A DNA stretch of 64,000 nucleotides from VAZQ01 sp046733355 (GTDB taxonomy: Bacteria; Pseudomonadota; Alphaproteobacteria; Rhizobiales; Xanthobacteraceae): positions 7,543-71,542 of the forward strand of contig JBKPOZ010000028.1 of the NCBI GenBank assembly GCA_046733355.1. Reading direction: 5' to 3'. Positions 1 to 7,778 of the stretch are shown here, in pieces. A program made the position numbers and the translations under genes. How positions within the stretch are numbered: position 1 is the stretch's first letter; every line of letters begins with the position of its first letter. Under the pieces are notes generated by a model. That model was not told the DNA's origin. It did not search any database and was given only the letters and a program-made list of their open reading frames with translations.

Positions 1-247
1 GCATGCCTGTCGTGATCAAAAGCCTGAGTTTTGGCAGCTTTTCGAGCACCGCGCGCGGAAACGGAGTGCGCTCGCGCATGGCGCAGACGATCTCGAATTC
101 CGCGAGCGCCGCGATCACGCTGGCTGCGTCGCCGAGGTGCTCGTTGAAAACGGCAACATCGATCTCATCGGCGAGCAGCGACCAGTCCGCCATGTTCGTT
201 GCGACATTCTGATAGTCATCAAGAACAGCACAGCGATAGCGCGGCAT
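1..247 (-). CDS. D-2-hydroxyacid dehydrogenase, N-terminal part (runs off the window)
   Basis: I translated the reverse strand from an ATG at 247. It gives 82 residues that stay open to the window edge, starting MPRYRCAVLDDYQNVA and continuing with MADWS, FEIVCAMRERTPFPR and LPKLRLLITTGM. This is the typical N-terminal substrate-binding half of NAD-dependent D-2-hydroxyacid dehydrogenases (phosphoglycerate dehydrogenase-like). The Rossmann domain and the catalytic Arg/Glu/His lie outside the window, so the substrate cannot be named. The gene follows the PfkB kinase on the same strand with a 21-base gap, so the two are probably co-transcribed and may share a sugar-acid pathway (inference). Confidence 0.8.
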   Translation of the reverse strand, partial: MPRYRCAVLDDYQNVATNMADWSLLADEIDVAVFNEHLGDAASVIAALAEFEIVCAMRERTPFPRAVLEKLPKLRLLITTGM

Positions 248-268
248 AATGGCCCCTGTTTCTGCAGG

Positions 269-1195
269 TTAGTGCACCGCCGCTGCGGGCCGCGGCATGA
301 GCGCGCCGCGGTGCGCAATGACCTGTGCGGCAAGGACGTGCGCTGCGCCTGCAGCTTCGTTTGGCGGCTGCCCGGAAAGGCGCGCTGCGATATACGCCGC
401 GTTGAACCCGTCGCCTGCGGCGGTCGGGTCGACCGGGACCATCACCTGCGGCACGGGCACAAAGGCGTTGTGTCCTGCGGCTGCGACGAGCGCGCTGTTG
501 GGACCGTTCTTGACCACGATTTCAGGGATTCCAAATGCCTGCAGGCGCTGCACCGTCGCCTCAGGGCTGGGATCTCCCCAGAGCACGGCCTCGTCATCGT
601 AGGCTGGAACCGCGATGTCCACCCGCTTGAGCGCTTCCATGAATACGGTTCGCGTGCGCGAGAGGTCTCCGCGCCATCCGCGCGGCCGAAAGTTGGGGTC
701 GAAGGCGATCTTTACGCTGCGTTGCCGGATGCTCTCCATGAGCGCCAGGAAACGTCCAAGCCCCACATTCGAATAGAGCGACAACGTGATGCCGGAGAAG
801 TAGACCAGCTTCGCCTGGCTTATGCTTTCGGCGATGCGGCCCCACTCCGGCAATTCAAAGAGCTCGCGCGCAGGCGATTGCCCGCGCCACTCGTAGGAGT
901 GGCGCGCGCCTGCGGCGTCGGTGTCGACCACAGCCAAACCAGGGAGTCGCGCGCGCAAGCGCAGAATCAGGTCGGTGGCGACGCCTTCCACGGCCGCAAG
1001 CGCCAGCAGAGCGTCCGAGTAGACGTCATCGCCGAGTGCGGTTGCAAAGGCAGACGGGACGCCTGCTCGGGCCAGGTACACGGCAACGTTGAAGGTGTCG
1101 CCGGCACATCCCAGGCCGAAACGGCCGTCGCCGCCCCGCACAAGCTCGACGATCAGTTCGCCGACGGTCACGACGCGCGCCTGCTGCTCAGCCAT
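269..1195 (-). CDS. PfkB-family sugar kinase (2-keto-3-deoxygluconate kinase-like)
   Basis: The 308-residue protein has the ribokinase/PfkB fold signatures. An N-terminal VGELIVELVRGGDG and CAGDTFNVAVYLARAG form the sugar-binding lid region, and a C-terminal DPTAAGDGFNAAYIA is the anion-hole/catalytic-base motif (the GAGD equivalent reads AAGD). These enzymes phosphorylate sugars or sugar acids with ATP in the cytoplasm; the 2-keto-3-deoxygluconate kinase subgroup is the closest resemblance I recognise. I chose the ATG at 1195 because homology begins at MAEQQARVVTVGEL. An upstream in-frame extension to 1351 would run through the zinc-operon control region. The downstream partner is the D-2-hydroxyacid dehydrogenase. 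Confidence 0.85.
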   Translation of the reverse strand: MAEQQARVVTVGELIVELVRGGDGRFGLGCAGDTFNVAVYLARAGVPSAFATALGDDVYSDALLALAAVEGVATDLILRLRARLPGLAVVDTDAAGARHSYEWRGQSPARELFELPEWGRIAESISQAKLVYFSGITLSLYSNVGLGRFLALMESIRQRSVKIAFDPNFRPRGWRGDLSRTRTVFMEALKRVDIAVPAYDDEAVLWGDPSPEATVQRLQAFGIPEIVVKNGPNSALVAAAGHNAFVPVPQVMVPVDPTAAGDGFNAAYIAARLSGQPPNEAAGAAHVLAAQVIAHRGALMPRPAAAVH

Positions 1196-1262
1196 GCGAC
1201 AGCCTAGCGCGGGCGCACCCGCCATGAAATCGGCCCGTCCGGCCTGCTGGCAGGCGGCCAGC

Positions 1263-1286
1263 GAAAATGTTATAATGTTACAATTC
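1263..1286. promoter_or_regulatory. Probable Zur (zinc uptake regulator) box
   Basis: The AT-rich core TGTTATAATGTTACA lies in an otherwise GC-rich spacer, flanked by GAAA on the left and TTC on the right. It is an imperfect palindrome very like alphaproteobacterial Zur boxes (TGTTATAATATAACA type). It lies 12 bases before the first ATG of the zinc-transporter operon and 68 bases from the divergent kinase start. Zinc-replete repression of aztABC is inferred from this resemblance. Confidence 0.7.
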
Positions 1287-1297
1287 GAAAACCCGCC

Positions 1298-1471
1298 ATG
1301 CCGACCCATCTGCCTCACCACCCCCAGCACAGGCATCCCGGCAGAGGGCATCCGCCCGCCCCTGTACGGCCGTCGCTACTGCGCATGTCCCTCGTCGAGC
1401 GCCTCGGGCTTTCCGGGATCTTGATCGCGATGCTGTGGGGTGCGGTGCTGTGGGCGATGAAGGGCTCCTGA
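1298..1471 (+). CDS. His-rich single-pass membrane miniprotein (57 aa), first gene of the zinc operon
   Basis: ATG at 1298 opens a 57-codon frame ending TGA at 1469-1471, just below usual length cut-offs. Residues 1-18 contain six histidines (start MPTHLPHHPQHRHPG). Residues 31-57 form SLVERLGLSG followed by a hydrophobic helix ILIAMLWGAVLWAM and a basic end. It therefore looks like a membrane-anchored protein with a His-rich, metal-binding-like tail. It lies between the Zur box and aztA, with 13 bases to aztA, so it should be co-expressed with the transporter. The ribosome-binding site is weak, and translation could also start at Met30, which would keep only the helix. I recognise no named family; a role in zinc handling is inferred from composition and position. 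Confidence 0.6.
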   Translation: MPTHLPHHPQHRHPGRGHPPAPVRPSLLRMSLVERLGLSGILIAMLWGAVLWAMKGS

Positions 1472-1484
1472 TCGGGATTGCTCG

Positions 1485-2228
1485 ATGGCCTGTGCCCTGC
1501 GCTTCCGCGATTTGACCTTGGGCTATGATCGCCATCCCGCGGTGCATCATCTTGATGGCGCCATCGAAACCGGCGCGCTGATGGCAGTCGTCGGTCCGAA
1601 CGGGGCCGGCAAGTCCACATTATTCAAAGGCATCGTTGGCGCGCTCAAGCCACTTGCCGGTCGCATCGAATGCGACGGACTCCTGCCGCAGGACATTGGC
1701 TATCTGCCCCAGGCGGCGGAAATCGATCGTTCCTTCCCGATCAATGTGTACGACTTCGTCGCCATGGGGCTTTGGCGCCGCGCCGGCTCCTTCGGCGGCA
1801 TTGGTTACAAGCGCCGCGCTGACGTGGAACAGGCCCTTGCCGCCGTAGGTCTCACCGGCTTCGAGGATCGGGCCATTGCCACCCTTTCGGGAGGGCAGAT
1901 GCAGCGCATGCTGTTTGCCCGGCTCCTCCTGCAGGATGCGCGCGTGATTGTGCTCGATGAACCTTTCAATGCTGTCGACGCAAAGACCTCGGCCGATCTC
2001 TTTGCGCTTGTGCAGCGTTGGCATGGCGAGCGGCGCACCGTGCTCACCGCCTTGCACGATATCGATTTCGTGAAAACGCATTTCCCCGAGACCCTGCTGC
2101 TTGCGCGTGAGCCGGTTGCCTGGGGAGCCACGGCAGCAGTGCTGACGGCTGAGAATCTGCTGACTGCCCGCCGCATGTGCGAGGCCTTCGATGAGCACGC
2201 GGCGGAATGCGTCGTCGACGCAGCCTGA
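1485..2228 (+). CDS. aztA: Zinc ABC transporter ATP-binding protein AztA
   Basis: The 247-residue ATPase has Walker A GPNGAGKST (about residue 38), signature LSGGQMQRMLFAR (about 131), Walker B VIVLDEPFNAVDA and the switch His in LTALHDIDF. The opening LTLGYDRHPAVHHL and the closing LLTARRMCEAFDEHA match my recollection of AztA of the Paracoccus denitrificans AztABCD zinc importer more closely than ZnuC. It energises import through AztB of zinc delivered by AztC. It is followed after 7 bases by aztB. Confidence 0.85.
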   Translation: MACALRFRDLTLGYDRHPAVHHLDGAIETGALMAVVGPNGAGKSTLFKGIVGALKPLAGRIECDGLLPQDIGYLPQAAEIDRSFPINVYDFVAMGLWRRAGSFGGIGYKRRADVEQALAAVGLTGFEDRAIATLSGGQMQRMLFARLLLQDARVIVLDEPFNAVDAKTSADLFALVQRWHGERRTVLTALHDIDFVKTHFPETLLLAREPVAWGATAAVLTAENLLTARRMCEAFDEHAAECVVDAA

Positions 2229-2235
2229 AGCCCAA

Positions 2236-3105
2236 ATGCTGCGCAACCTCCTGATAGCGCCATTTACTGATTTCGAGTTCATGCGCCGGGCGCTTGCCGG
2301 CGTGTCGTCGCTCGCGCTCGCTGCGGGTCCGATCGGCGTACTGCTGATGCTGCGCCGCATGAGCCTCGTAGGTGACGCTATGGCGCACGCCATCCTGCCC
2401 GGCGCAGCCCTTGGTTTTCTCCTTTTCGGCCTGAACCTGTTTGCCATGACGGCCGGCGGGCTCATTGCCGGATTTATCGTGGCGCTCCTGACCGGCCTTG
2501 TCGCGCGGACCACCGAGCTGAAGGAAGACGCAGCGCTCGCCACCTTTTATCTGCTCTCGCTTGCACTCGGCGTCGCTATCATCTCGGTCAAAGGCACGAA
2601 TATCGATCTCCTGCATTTCCTGTTCGGGAACGTGCTGGCGCTTGACGATCAAACCTTGCTGCTCATCGCCTGCAACGCGACGGGCACACTCCTCAGTCTG
2701 GCGCTGATCTATCGGCCGCTGGTCATGGAATGCGTCGATCCGGGCTTTATCCGCGCGGTGAGCCGCAGCGGCGGAGCGGCCCATCTCGCTTTCCTGGCTC
2801 TCGTTGTTCTCACGCTGGTGAGCGGTTTTCACGCGCTCGGTACTCTGTTGGCCGTGGGAATGATGATGCTGCCGGCGGCTATCGGCCGGTTCTGGTCGCG
2901 CGACATCAACATAATCCTTCTGCTCGCGACCGCGAGCGGGATTATCGGTGGCTATGCCGGTTTGCTGCTCTCGTTTCACACCGGGCTTGCATCGGGTCCT
3001 GCCATCATTCTGGTGACCGGGTTGCTCTACGTTGTCTCGCTCGTGTTCGGTCCTGCCGGCGGCCTGGTGCGCCAGCTCTTTCCGGGCAGGCATCTCGAAG
3101 CCTGA
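2236..3105 (+). CDS. aztB: Zinc ABC transporter permease AztB
   Basis: The 289-residue inner-membrane protein is of the ABC-3 (ZnuB/MntB) permease family with about eight hydrophobic segments. It begins MLRNLLIAPFTDFEFMRRAL and carries the conserved MLRRMSLVGDAMAHAILPGAALGF block that contacts the ATPase. I chose ATG 2236 because it begins the homologous block; an in-frame ATG at 2191 would overlap the end of aztA by 38 bases. It should form the zinc channel with AztA and receive ion from AztC. Confidence 0.85.
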   Translation: MLRNLLIAPFTDFEFMRRALAGVSSLALAAGPIGVLLMLRRMSLVGDAMAHAILPGAALGFLLFGLNLFAMTAGGLIAGFIVALLTGLVARTTELKEDAALATFYLLSLALGVAIISVKGTNIDLLHFLFGNVLALDDQTLLLIACNATGTLLSLALIYRPLVMECVDPGFIRAVSRSGGAAHLAFLALVVLTLVSGFHALGTLLAVGMMMLPAAIGRFWSRDINIILLLATASGIIGGYAGLLLSFHTGLASGPAIILVTGLLYVVSLVFGPAGGLVRQLFPGRHLEA

Positions 3106-3125
3106 ACGGCTGGAGGAGAGCGGCC

Positions 3126-4034
3126 ATGCTTAACCGTAGAGTTCTCCTCGGCGGTGCCCTTGCGGCCGTTTCTGCCGGCTGCCCGCGCGCAGAAGATGCG
3201 GCGCAAGCCAAGCTCAATGTCATCGCCAGCTTTTCCATCCTGGAAGATTTTGTAAAAAATGTCGGTGGCGAGCGTATTGCAAGCACGGCTCTGGTCGGTC
3301 CGAACGGCAATGCTCATGTGTATGCGCCGCCACCGGCTGACGCCCGCAAGGTCGCCGACGCGCGTCTCGTTTTCGTCAACGGTCTTGGCTTCGAAGGCTG
3401 GCTTAATCGACTCGTCAAGGCGTCAGGAACGAAAGCCGCTATCGTGGTCGCGAGCAGCGGGGTCAAGGCGCTGGAGCGCACCAATGCAAATGATCACGAG
3501 CATGGCAAGGCCGATCCCCATGCCTGGCAATCGGTCGCCAATGCCAGGATTTACGTCTCGAATATCCGTAATGCGCTGGTCGCCACGGATCCGGCATCAA
3601 GCGGCGTCTACGATGCGAATGCGGCGCGCTACACGGCACTGCTCGATGCGTTGGAGGGCGAGGTGAAAGCGGAGATTGCCAAGATACCGGGCGCCCGGCG
3701 GCGCGTCATCAGCACCCACGATGCTTTCGGATATTTTGAGGCTGCCTACGGCATCCATTTCATCGCGCCGCAAGGCGTCTCCACGGAATCCGAGGCCTCG
3801 GCCAGGGATGTCGGGTTGATCATCAGCCAGATCAGGAAACAGAGCATCCCGGCCGTATTTCTGGAGAATGTCAGTGATGCCCGGCTCATGCGCCAGATCG
3901 CGAGCGAAACCGGCGCGAAGATCGGCGGCATCCTGTACTCGGATGCGCTGACAGATGCCGACGGTGATGCGCCGACCTATATCGATCTCGTTCGGTATAA
4001 CGTGAAGCAGCTTGCCGGCGCGCTGCTGGGCTAG
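3126..4034 (+). CDS. aztC: Zinc ABC transporter substrate-binding protein AztC
   Basis: The 302-residue periplasmic cluster A-I solute-binding protein starts MLNRRVLLGGALAAVSAGCP, a signal sequence with a Tat-like twin Arg and a Cys that could allow lipidation. Conserved AztC blocks follow: ASFSILEDFVKNVGG, ALVGPNGNAHVYAPPPAD (metal His), a short His-rich loop around residue 120 (DHEHGKADPHAW, the second metal His), STHDAFGYFEAAYG (third His) and the C-terminal Asp region YSDALTDADGDAP. It binds Zn2+ and hands it to AztB. The ribosome-binding site GGAGG precedes the ATG. No aztD chaperone gene follows, unlike in Paracoccus. Confidence 0.87.
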   Translation: MLNRRVLLGGALAAVSAGCPRAEDAAQAKLNVIASFSILEDFVKNVGGERIASTALVGPNGNAHVYAPPPADARKVADARLVFVNGLGFEGWLNRLVKASGTKAAIVVASSGVKALERTNANDHEHGKADPHAWQSVANARIYVSNIRNALVATDPASSGVYDANAARYTALLDALEGEVKAEIAKIPGARRRVISTHDAFGYFEAAYGIHFIAPQGVSTESEASARDVGLIISQIRKQSIPAVFLENVSDARLMRQIASETGAKIGGILYSDALTDADGDAPTYIDLVRYNVKQLAGALLG

Positions 4035-4522
4035 AGGGGACCACCCGAGCGAGTGTAGCGAGCGAGTGGTGGTGGAGGGGGTTACAGGTTGGCGTCGGCG
4101 GGAGTCACACAATTGGTTCTGCGGGGTTGGCCAGGCTCTTAGGCGCCGTCCGCCATACTGTTTTCTGCACGCCCCCTCCAGCGATCCCGGGTTTACCCGG
4201 GATCGGCACTTTAAGTGCGCAAATCGGGCAAGCTCGACTTGCGCTTCGTGTCGCTTCGCTCCACTTCGCGGGGCAGGATAGCGCGTCCTGCTTGCCTGCC
4301 GAGACACAGGGCGAAGCGCGAAATTCGCATCGTATTCATTGGCCGCAATCTGCCGGAGCAAGCGATCAGGACAGGTTTTGCCGTCTGCTTGGCGTGAAGC
4401 TGTTTATGTCGCAGGATGGATCACTCGTCGGAGGACGCGCGTTCTGGTAGGCGTGAAAGGTGCGACGCGCGGAGCGGCCGGCAATCAGTAAACGCGCGGA
4501 GAGTTGCTTGACGGAAGGGACG
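4035..4522. other. 488-base intergenic stretch with hairpin repeats
   Basis: There is no convincing gene between aztC and the next membrane protein. Near the left edge a short motif (GAGCGAGTG) recurs around 4046-4073. A perfect hairpin lies at 4182-4205, a second small palindrome at 4206-4218 and a third stem (GCAGGA...TCCTGC) near 4274-4292. It looks like a composite of repeat elements rather than coding sequence. Confidence 0.5.
4182..4218. repeat. Back-to-back perfect palindromes
   Basis: CGATCCCGGG and its exact reverse complement flank a 4-base TTTA loop (4182-4205). The 13-base palindrome GCACTTTAAGTGC follows immediately (4206-4218). The position 150 bases after aztC could place a transcription terminator, but no U-run follows. 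Confidence 0.6.
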
Positions 4523-5602
4523 ATGCAGTCGAACGGAGAGGCGAAGATACTGGATGCCTTGCATCGTGCGGCTCTCTTCCTCGACCAAAGAATTGGTTTC
4601 AATCGAATTGGTGTTGCGCTCAGCGTCACGTTGATTGTGGTTGCCGCATGGGTGCTCTACCGGATCTTGCGCACCATCGATGTGCAGGAGGTGGTGGACG
4701 CGCTGAAATTGACGGATTGGCGCGATTTCTGGCTGGCTGCTTTGTTCGTCGCCGGCGGATATCTCACGCTGACATTCTACGATCTGTTTGCCCTGCGCAC
4801 GATTGGAAGGGGCGAAGTGCCGTACTGGGCAGCCGCGCTGGCCGGCTTCACCAGCTATTCCGTAGGACACAATGTGGGAGCGAGCGTGTTTACAGGCGGC
4901 GCCGTTCGCTACCGCGTCTATTCCAGCTGGGGCCTGAACGCGATTGAGGTCGCCAAGCTGTGTTTTGTCGCCGGGCTGACCTTCTGGCTCGGCAACGCAG
5001 CTGTGCTGGGCCTCGGCATTCTTTTCGCTCCGCTCGCTGCGAGCGCGATCGATCAGCTGCCGGCCTGGCTCAACCGGGCCGCCGCCGTTGTCGATCTCGT
5101 GCTGCTCACATTTTATGTGGGATGGGTGTGGCAGCGGCCCCGCGTCGTTGGCCGGAGCGGCTGGAGCGTTACGCTGCCCGGCGGGCCACTGACGCTGCTG
5201 CAGATCGGTATCGGCATCCTCGATCTGAGCTTCTGCGCCCTCGCAATGTACATGCTGCTCCCCGAGGAGCCGAATATCAGCTTCGTGGCGCTGGCCGTGA
5301 TCTTTGTCACGGCCACACTGCTCGGGTTTGCCAGCCATGCGCCCGGCGGCATTGGCGTGTTCGACGCGGCAATGCTTGTAGGCCTGTGGCAGTTCGATCG
5401 TGAAGAACTGCTCGCCGGCCTTTTGCTGTTCCGGTTGCTCTACTACGTCGTGCCGTTTGCAATATCGCTGCTGATTCTCGGGGTGCGGGAGCTGACATTC
5501 ATGGTGCGAGGCACCCCGACTCCCCCGGTCCCGTCGCTGCCCTCGCTGGTGCCGACCGATGTCGTAACCGTCCCGGACACGCCGCCCCACAAGAGGCCGT
5601 GA
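4523..5602 (+). CDS. Lysylphosphatidylglycerol synthase-like/YbhN-type integral membrane protein
   Basis: The 359-residue protein has about eight hydrophobic segments and the conserved core FTSYSVGHNVGASVFTGGAVRYR, with GFASHAPGGIGVFDAAML near the C-terminus. Both are diagnostic of the UPF0104/LPG_synthase_TM (AglD2/YbhN) family. Family members are flippase-like membrane domains linked to lysyl-phosphatidylglycerol or polyprenyl-lipid handling. No soluble aminoacyl-transfer domain is fused here, so the substrate is unknown. ATG 4523 is preferred (GGAAGGG seven bases upstream) over an in-frame start at 4460. It has a proline-rich C-terminal tail. The glycosyltransferase region downstream suggests an envelope role (inference). 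Confidence 0.8.
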   Translation: MQSNGEAKILDALHRAALFLDQRIGFNRIGVALSVTLIVVAAWVLYRILRTIDVQEVVDALKLTDWRDFWLAALFVAGGYLTLTFYDLFALRTIGRGEVPYWAAALAGFTSYSVGHNVGASVFTGGAVRYRVYSSWGLNAIEVAKLCFVAGLTFWLGNAAVLGLGILFAPLAASAIDQLPAWLNRAAAVVDLVLLTFYVGWVWQRPRVVGRSGWSVTLPGGPLTLLQIGIGILDLSFCALAMYMLLPEEPNISFVALAVIFVTATLLGFASHAPGGIGVFDAAMLVGLWQFDREELLAGLLLFRLLYYVVPFAISLLILGVRELTFMVRGTPTPPVPSLPSLVPTDVVTVPDTPPHKRP

Positions 5603-5610
5603 GGCTCGGG

Positions 5611-5850
5611 CTAATCGCTGCCGGGACTCGCACCATTCGGTTCGGCGTCTTCGGCCGCCGCGTTCAGGCTCCGCGCCAGCGAACGCGCTAACGAAGCGGA
5701 CATGCGCAATCGGACCAGATTGCCGGGTGGGGAATGCCAGTCATCGAGAGCTTGCAGCATCACCTCGACCATACCGTTGGCGGCGCGCGCCGAGCCGGTT
5801 TCGGCCAAACCCAAGTCATGCGGCGGAAGACCCCGGAAACTGATGACCAT
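5611..5850 (-). CDS. Small hypothetical protein (79 aa)
   Basis: The frame starts MVISFRGLPPHDLGLAE and has a regular helical middle (GMVEVMLQALDDW...NLVRLRMSASLARSLARSLN) and an acidic tail. Codon choice at third positions matches neighbouring genes and the reading frame looks coding, but there is no clear ribosome-binding site and I recognise no family. It converges with the membrane protein gene ending at 5602. Bases 5851-6003 to its right hold nothing I can support. Confidence 0.5.
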   Translation of the reverse strand: MVISFRGLPPHDLGLAETGSARAANGMVEVMLQALDDWHSPPGNLVRLRMSASLARSLARSLNAAAEDAEPNGASPGSD

Positions 5851-6003
5851 CGTGCGGCCCTGTGTTGCGAGGACGTGAGCTTATCCGGACTGGTCCTTCG
5901 TGTCATATCGGTCGCCCGTGAGTGCGGCGCGCGACGTGCATCTGCGCACTGAATTTCGCCACGCCGGCGCGATAGCTGCCTGCACGGTTCTGTGGGAATT
6001 TGC

Positions 6004-7224
6004 ATGCGCATCGCGGTGTGTGACTATGCGGGGCATGCCTATGCGGTGCAGTTGAGTCGCGAGTTCGCGCGACGCGGTCATTCGGTTCGGCACCTGCATT
6101 TTGCCGAGTTCCAGGCCCCGAAAGGGGAGCTGCGTCTGCGCGCAGACGATCCCGAGGCGCTCGAAATCGTACCCGTGTCCCTTGGCAGGCCGTTCGCCAA
6201 GTACTCTTTCATTGCTCGTCGCCGTCAGGAAATCGAGATTGGCAAGCGCATTGGCGCACGCGTCCTAGAATTCACGCCCGATGTTGTTCTCGGCAATCTG
6301 CCGCTGGTCGCCCTTGCCCAGGTTCTTGCGGCCTGCAGGTCCGCAAAAACGCCATTCGTATTCTGGCAGCAGGACATCTATTCCACCGCAATCGTCGAGC
6401 TGCTCGGCCGCAAATTCGGCATCCTCGGGCGCACAGTGGGTCTCTACTATCGGCGCATGGAGCGAAGCGCGCTTTCCGCGAGCGCTGCCGTGATCGTGAT
6501 CGCAGACGACTTTCTCGGTGCCATTGCGCGCGATTTCCGGCTGGGCACGGGCAACGTTCATGTCATCGAGAACTGGGCTCCGCTTGCGGAAATCAGCCAG
6601 CGGCCGAAAGCAAACGCGTGGGCAGTTGCACAGCAACTCGCCGACAAGAAGGTTGTACTCTATACCGGCACCCTCGGCCTGAAGCATGATCGGGGCCGCA
6701 TCCTTGCGCTTGCGCGAGCCCTGCGATCGAGGCCGAATGCGATCATCGTCGTCGCTTCCGAAGGGCCCTCCGCCGATTGGCTGGCGCGCGAGGCCGAGAA
6801 GATCGGTCTTCACAATCTGCGCGTGCTCCCGTTTCAGCCGTTCGAGCGCTACGCCGATGTGCTGGGCAGCGCCGATGTGCTGATCGCGATGCTGCAACCG
6901 GAGGCGGGGCGCTTTTCCGTCCCCTCCAAGATCCTGAGCTATCTCTGCGCAGGACGGCCGATCGTGCTCTCCGCGCCGCCCGAGAACCTGGCGTCTCGAA
7001 CGTTGTCGAAATCCGGCGCCGGAATTGCAGTAGCCCCGAACGATGCGGACGGCTTTATTGCAGCGGTGCAGGCCTATCTCGCCGACGCCGAGGCGCGCGC
7101 GGGTGCCGGCCGCAATGGACGCGCCTATGCCGAGCGGAATTTCGATATCCGCAGCATCGCGGATCGCTTCGAAAGCGTGCTGGCGAGCGCGATCGAGCGC
7201 AACGCCGCCGGCGGCGCGAGTTAA
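6004..7224 (+). CDS. Glycosyltransferase, family 4-like
   Basis: The 406-residue protein has a GT-B architecture. The N-terminal half opens MRIAVCDYAGHAYAVQLSREFARRGH. The C-terminal half has KVVLYTGTLGLKHDRGRILALARAL, an E-x-x-S-x-P region (SEGPSADWLAREAEKIGL) and the donor-binding loop MLQPEAGRFSVPSKILSYLCAGRPIV, a GT4 hallmark. It transfers an activated sugar to an unknown acceptor at the inner membrane. ATG 6004 is used with GTGGGA upstream; an in-frame GTG lies at 5992. The next genes (methyltransferase, CelD-like protein, ugd) suggest exopolysaccharide or glycolipid synthesis. Confidence 0.85.
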   Translation: MRIAVCDYAGHAYAVQLSREFARRGHSVRHLHFAEFQAPKGELRLRADDPEALEIVPVSLGRPFAKYSFIARRRQEIEIGKRIGARVLEFTPDVVLGNLPLVALAQVLAACRSAKTPFVFWQQDIYSTAIVELLGRKFGILGRTVGLYYRRMERSALSASAAVIVIADDFLGAIARDFRLGTGNVHVIENWAPLAEISQRPKANAWAVAQQLADKKVVLYTGTLGLKHDRGRILALARALRSRPNAIIVVASEGPSADWLAREAEKIGLHNLRVLPFQPFERYADVLGSADVLIAMLQPEAGRFSVPSKILSYLCAGRPIVLSAPPENLASRTLSKSGAGIAVAPNDADGFIAAVQAYLADAEARAGAGRNGRAYAERNFDIRSIADRFESVLASAIERNAAGGAS

Positions 7225-7310
7225 GCACGAAATCATCAGGGTTAATGAAATCCTGCGCGGTTGCGTTAAGTTGGAGCAGATGCGGCCGCTACAGCGCAGG
7301 AGTACGCGCG

Positions 7311-7778
7311 ATGATGCGAACTGCGGCCATTTTTCTTGCCATCACACGTATGGGCGTCCTCCCCTCGGTGAGTGACAGTAGCGGACGTCCGTTTGCCGGG
7401 AACCGGGCCATGCCGTTCCATCCAGCCGTTGGCGTGCCGCGACCTGTTACGGTCGCGCCGCGCGCGGGATTGCACGCCCGGTCCGGCGGCCACCTGCATC
7501 CACATCGGCTGCGACATCGGGGCTCTGGTTTCGGGCTGTGGCCCTCATACGACGGGTATTATCCTCCGGAGAGCTATACGGCTCCGTATGCCGAGCCGCC
7601 GTACTTGCCTTCCGAGGGGGCTGCGCCGGTTTATCAGCCGCACGCATACCCGCCCTCGGAGCCGGCTGCCGAGATCAAGGTGATCAATGTGATCCCCTAT
7701 CGGCCCGGCTGCGATACGCAAATCGAGTTGCCCTGGAAAGAGGGGTCGGAAAAAACCATCAGGATTGTGCGCTGCTAG
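7311..7778 (+). CDS. Proline/tyrosine-rich hypothetical protein, probably exported (155 aa)
   Basis: ATG 7311 has AGGAG eight bases upstream. The N-terminus MMRTAAIFLAITRMGVLP is a weak signal sequence. The middle is rich in Pro, Tyr, His and Gly (YDGYYPPESYTAPYAEPPYLPS). The conserved-looking C-terminus is INVIPYRPGCDTQIELPWKE, ending EKTIRIVRC. The two cysteines near the end could form a disulfide outside the cytoplasm. I recognise no family. Its stop codon overlaps the proposed start of the methyltransferase, suggesting coupled translation. Confidence 0.6.
   Translation: MMRTAAIFLAITRMGVLPSVSDSSGRPFAGNRAMPFHPAVGVPRPVTVAPRAGLHARSGGHLHPHRLRHRGSGFGLWPSYDGYYPPESYTAPYAEPPYLPSEGAAPVYQPHAYPPSEPAAEIKVINVIPYRPGCDTQIELPWKEGSEKTIRIVRC

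Noticed and set aside
137..1207. Long plus-strand frame of about 356 codons across the kinase gene
   Set aside because: It is antisense to the PfkB gene, has no recognisable domain and reflects GC-rich codon bias.
4421..5590. Long minus-strand frame opposite the membrane protein
   Set aside because: It has charged low-complexity composition (many Gln, Glu, Arg, His), no family, and is the shadow of a clear membrane protein gene.
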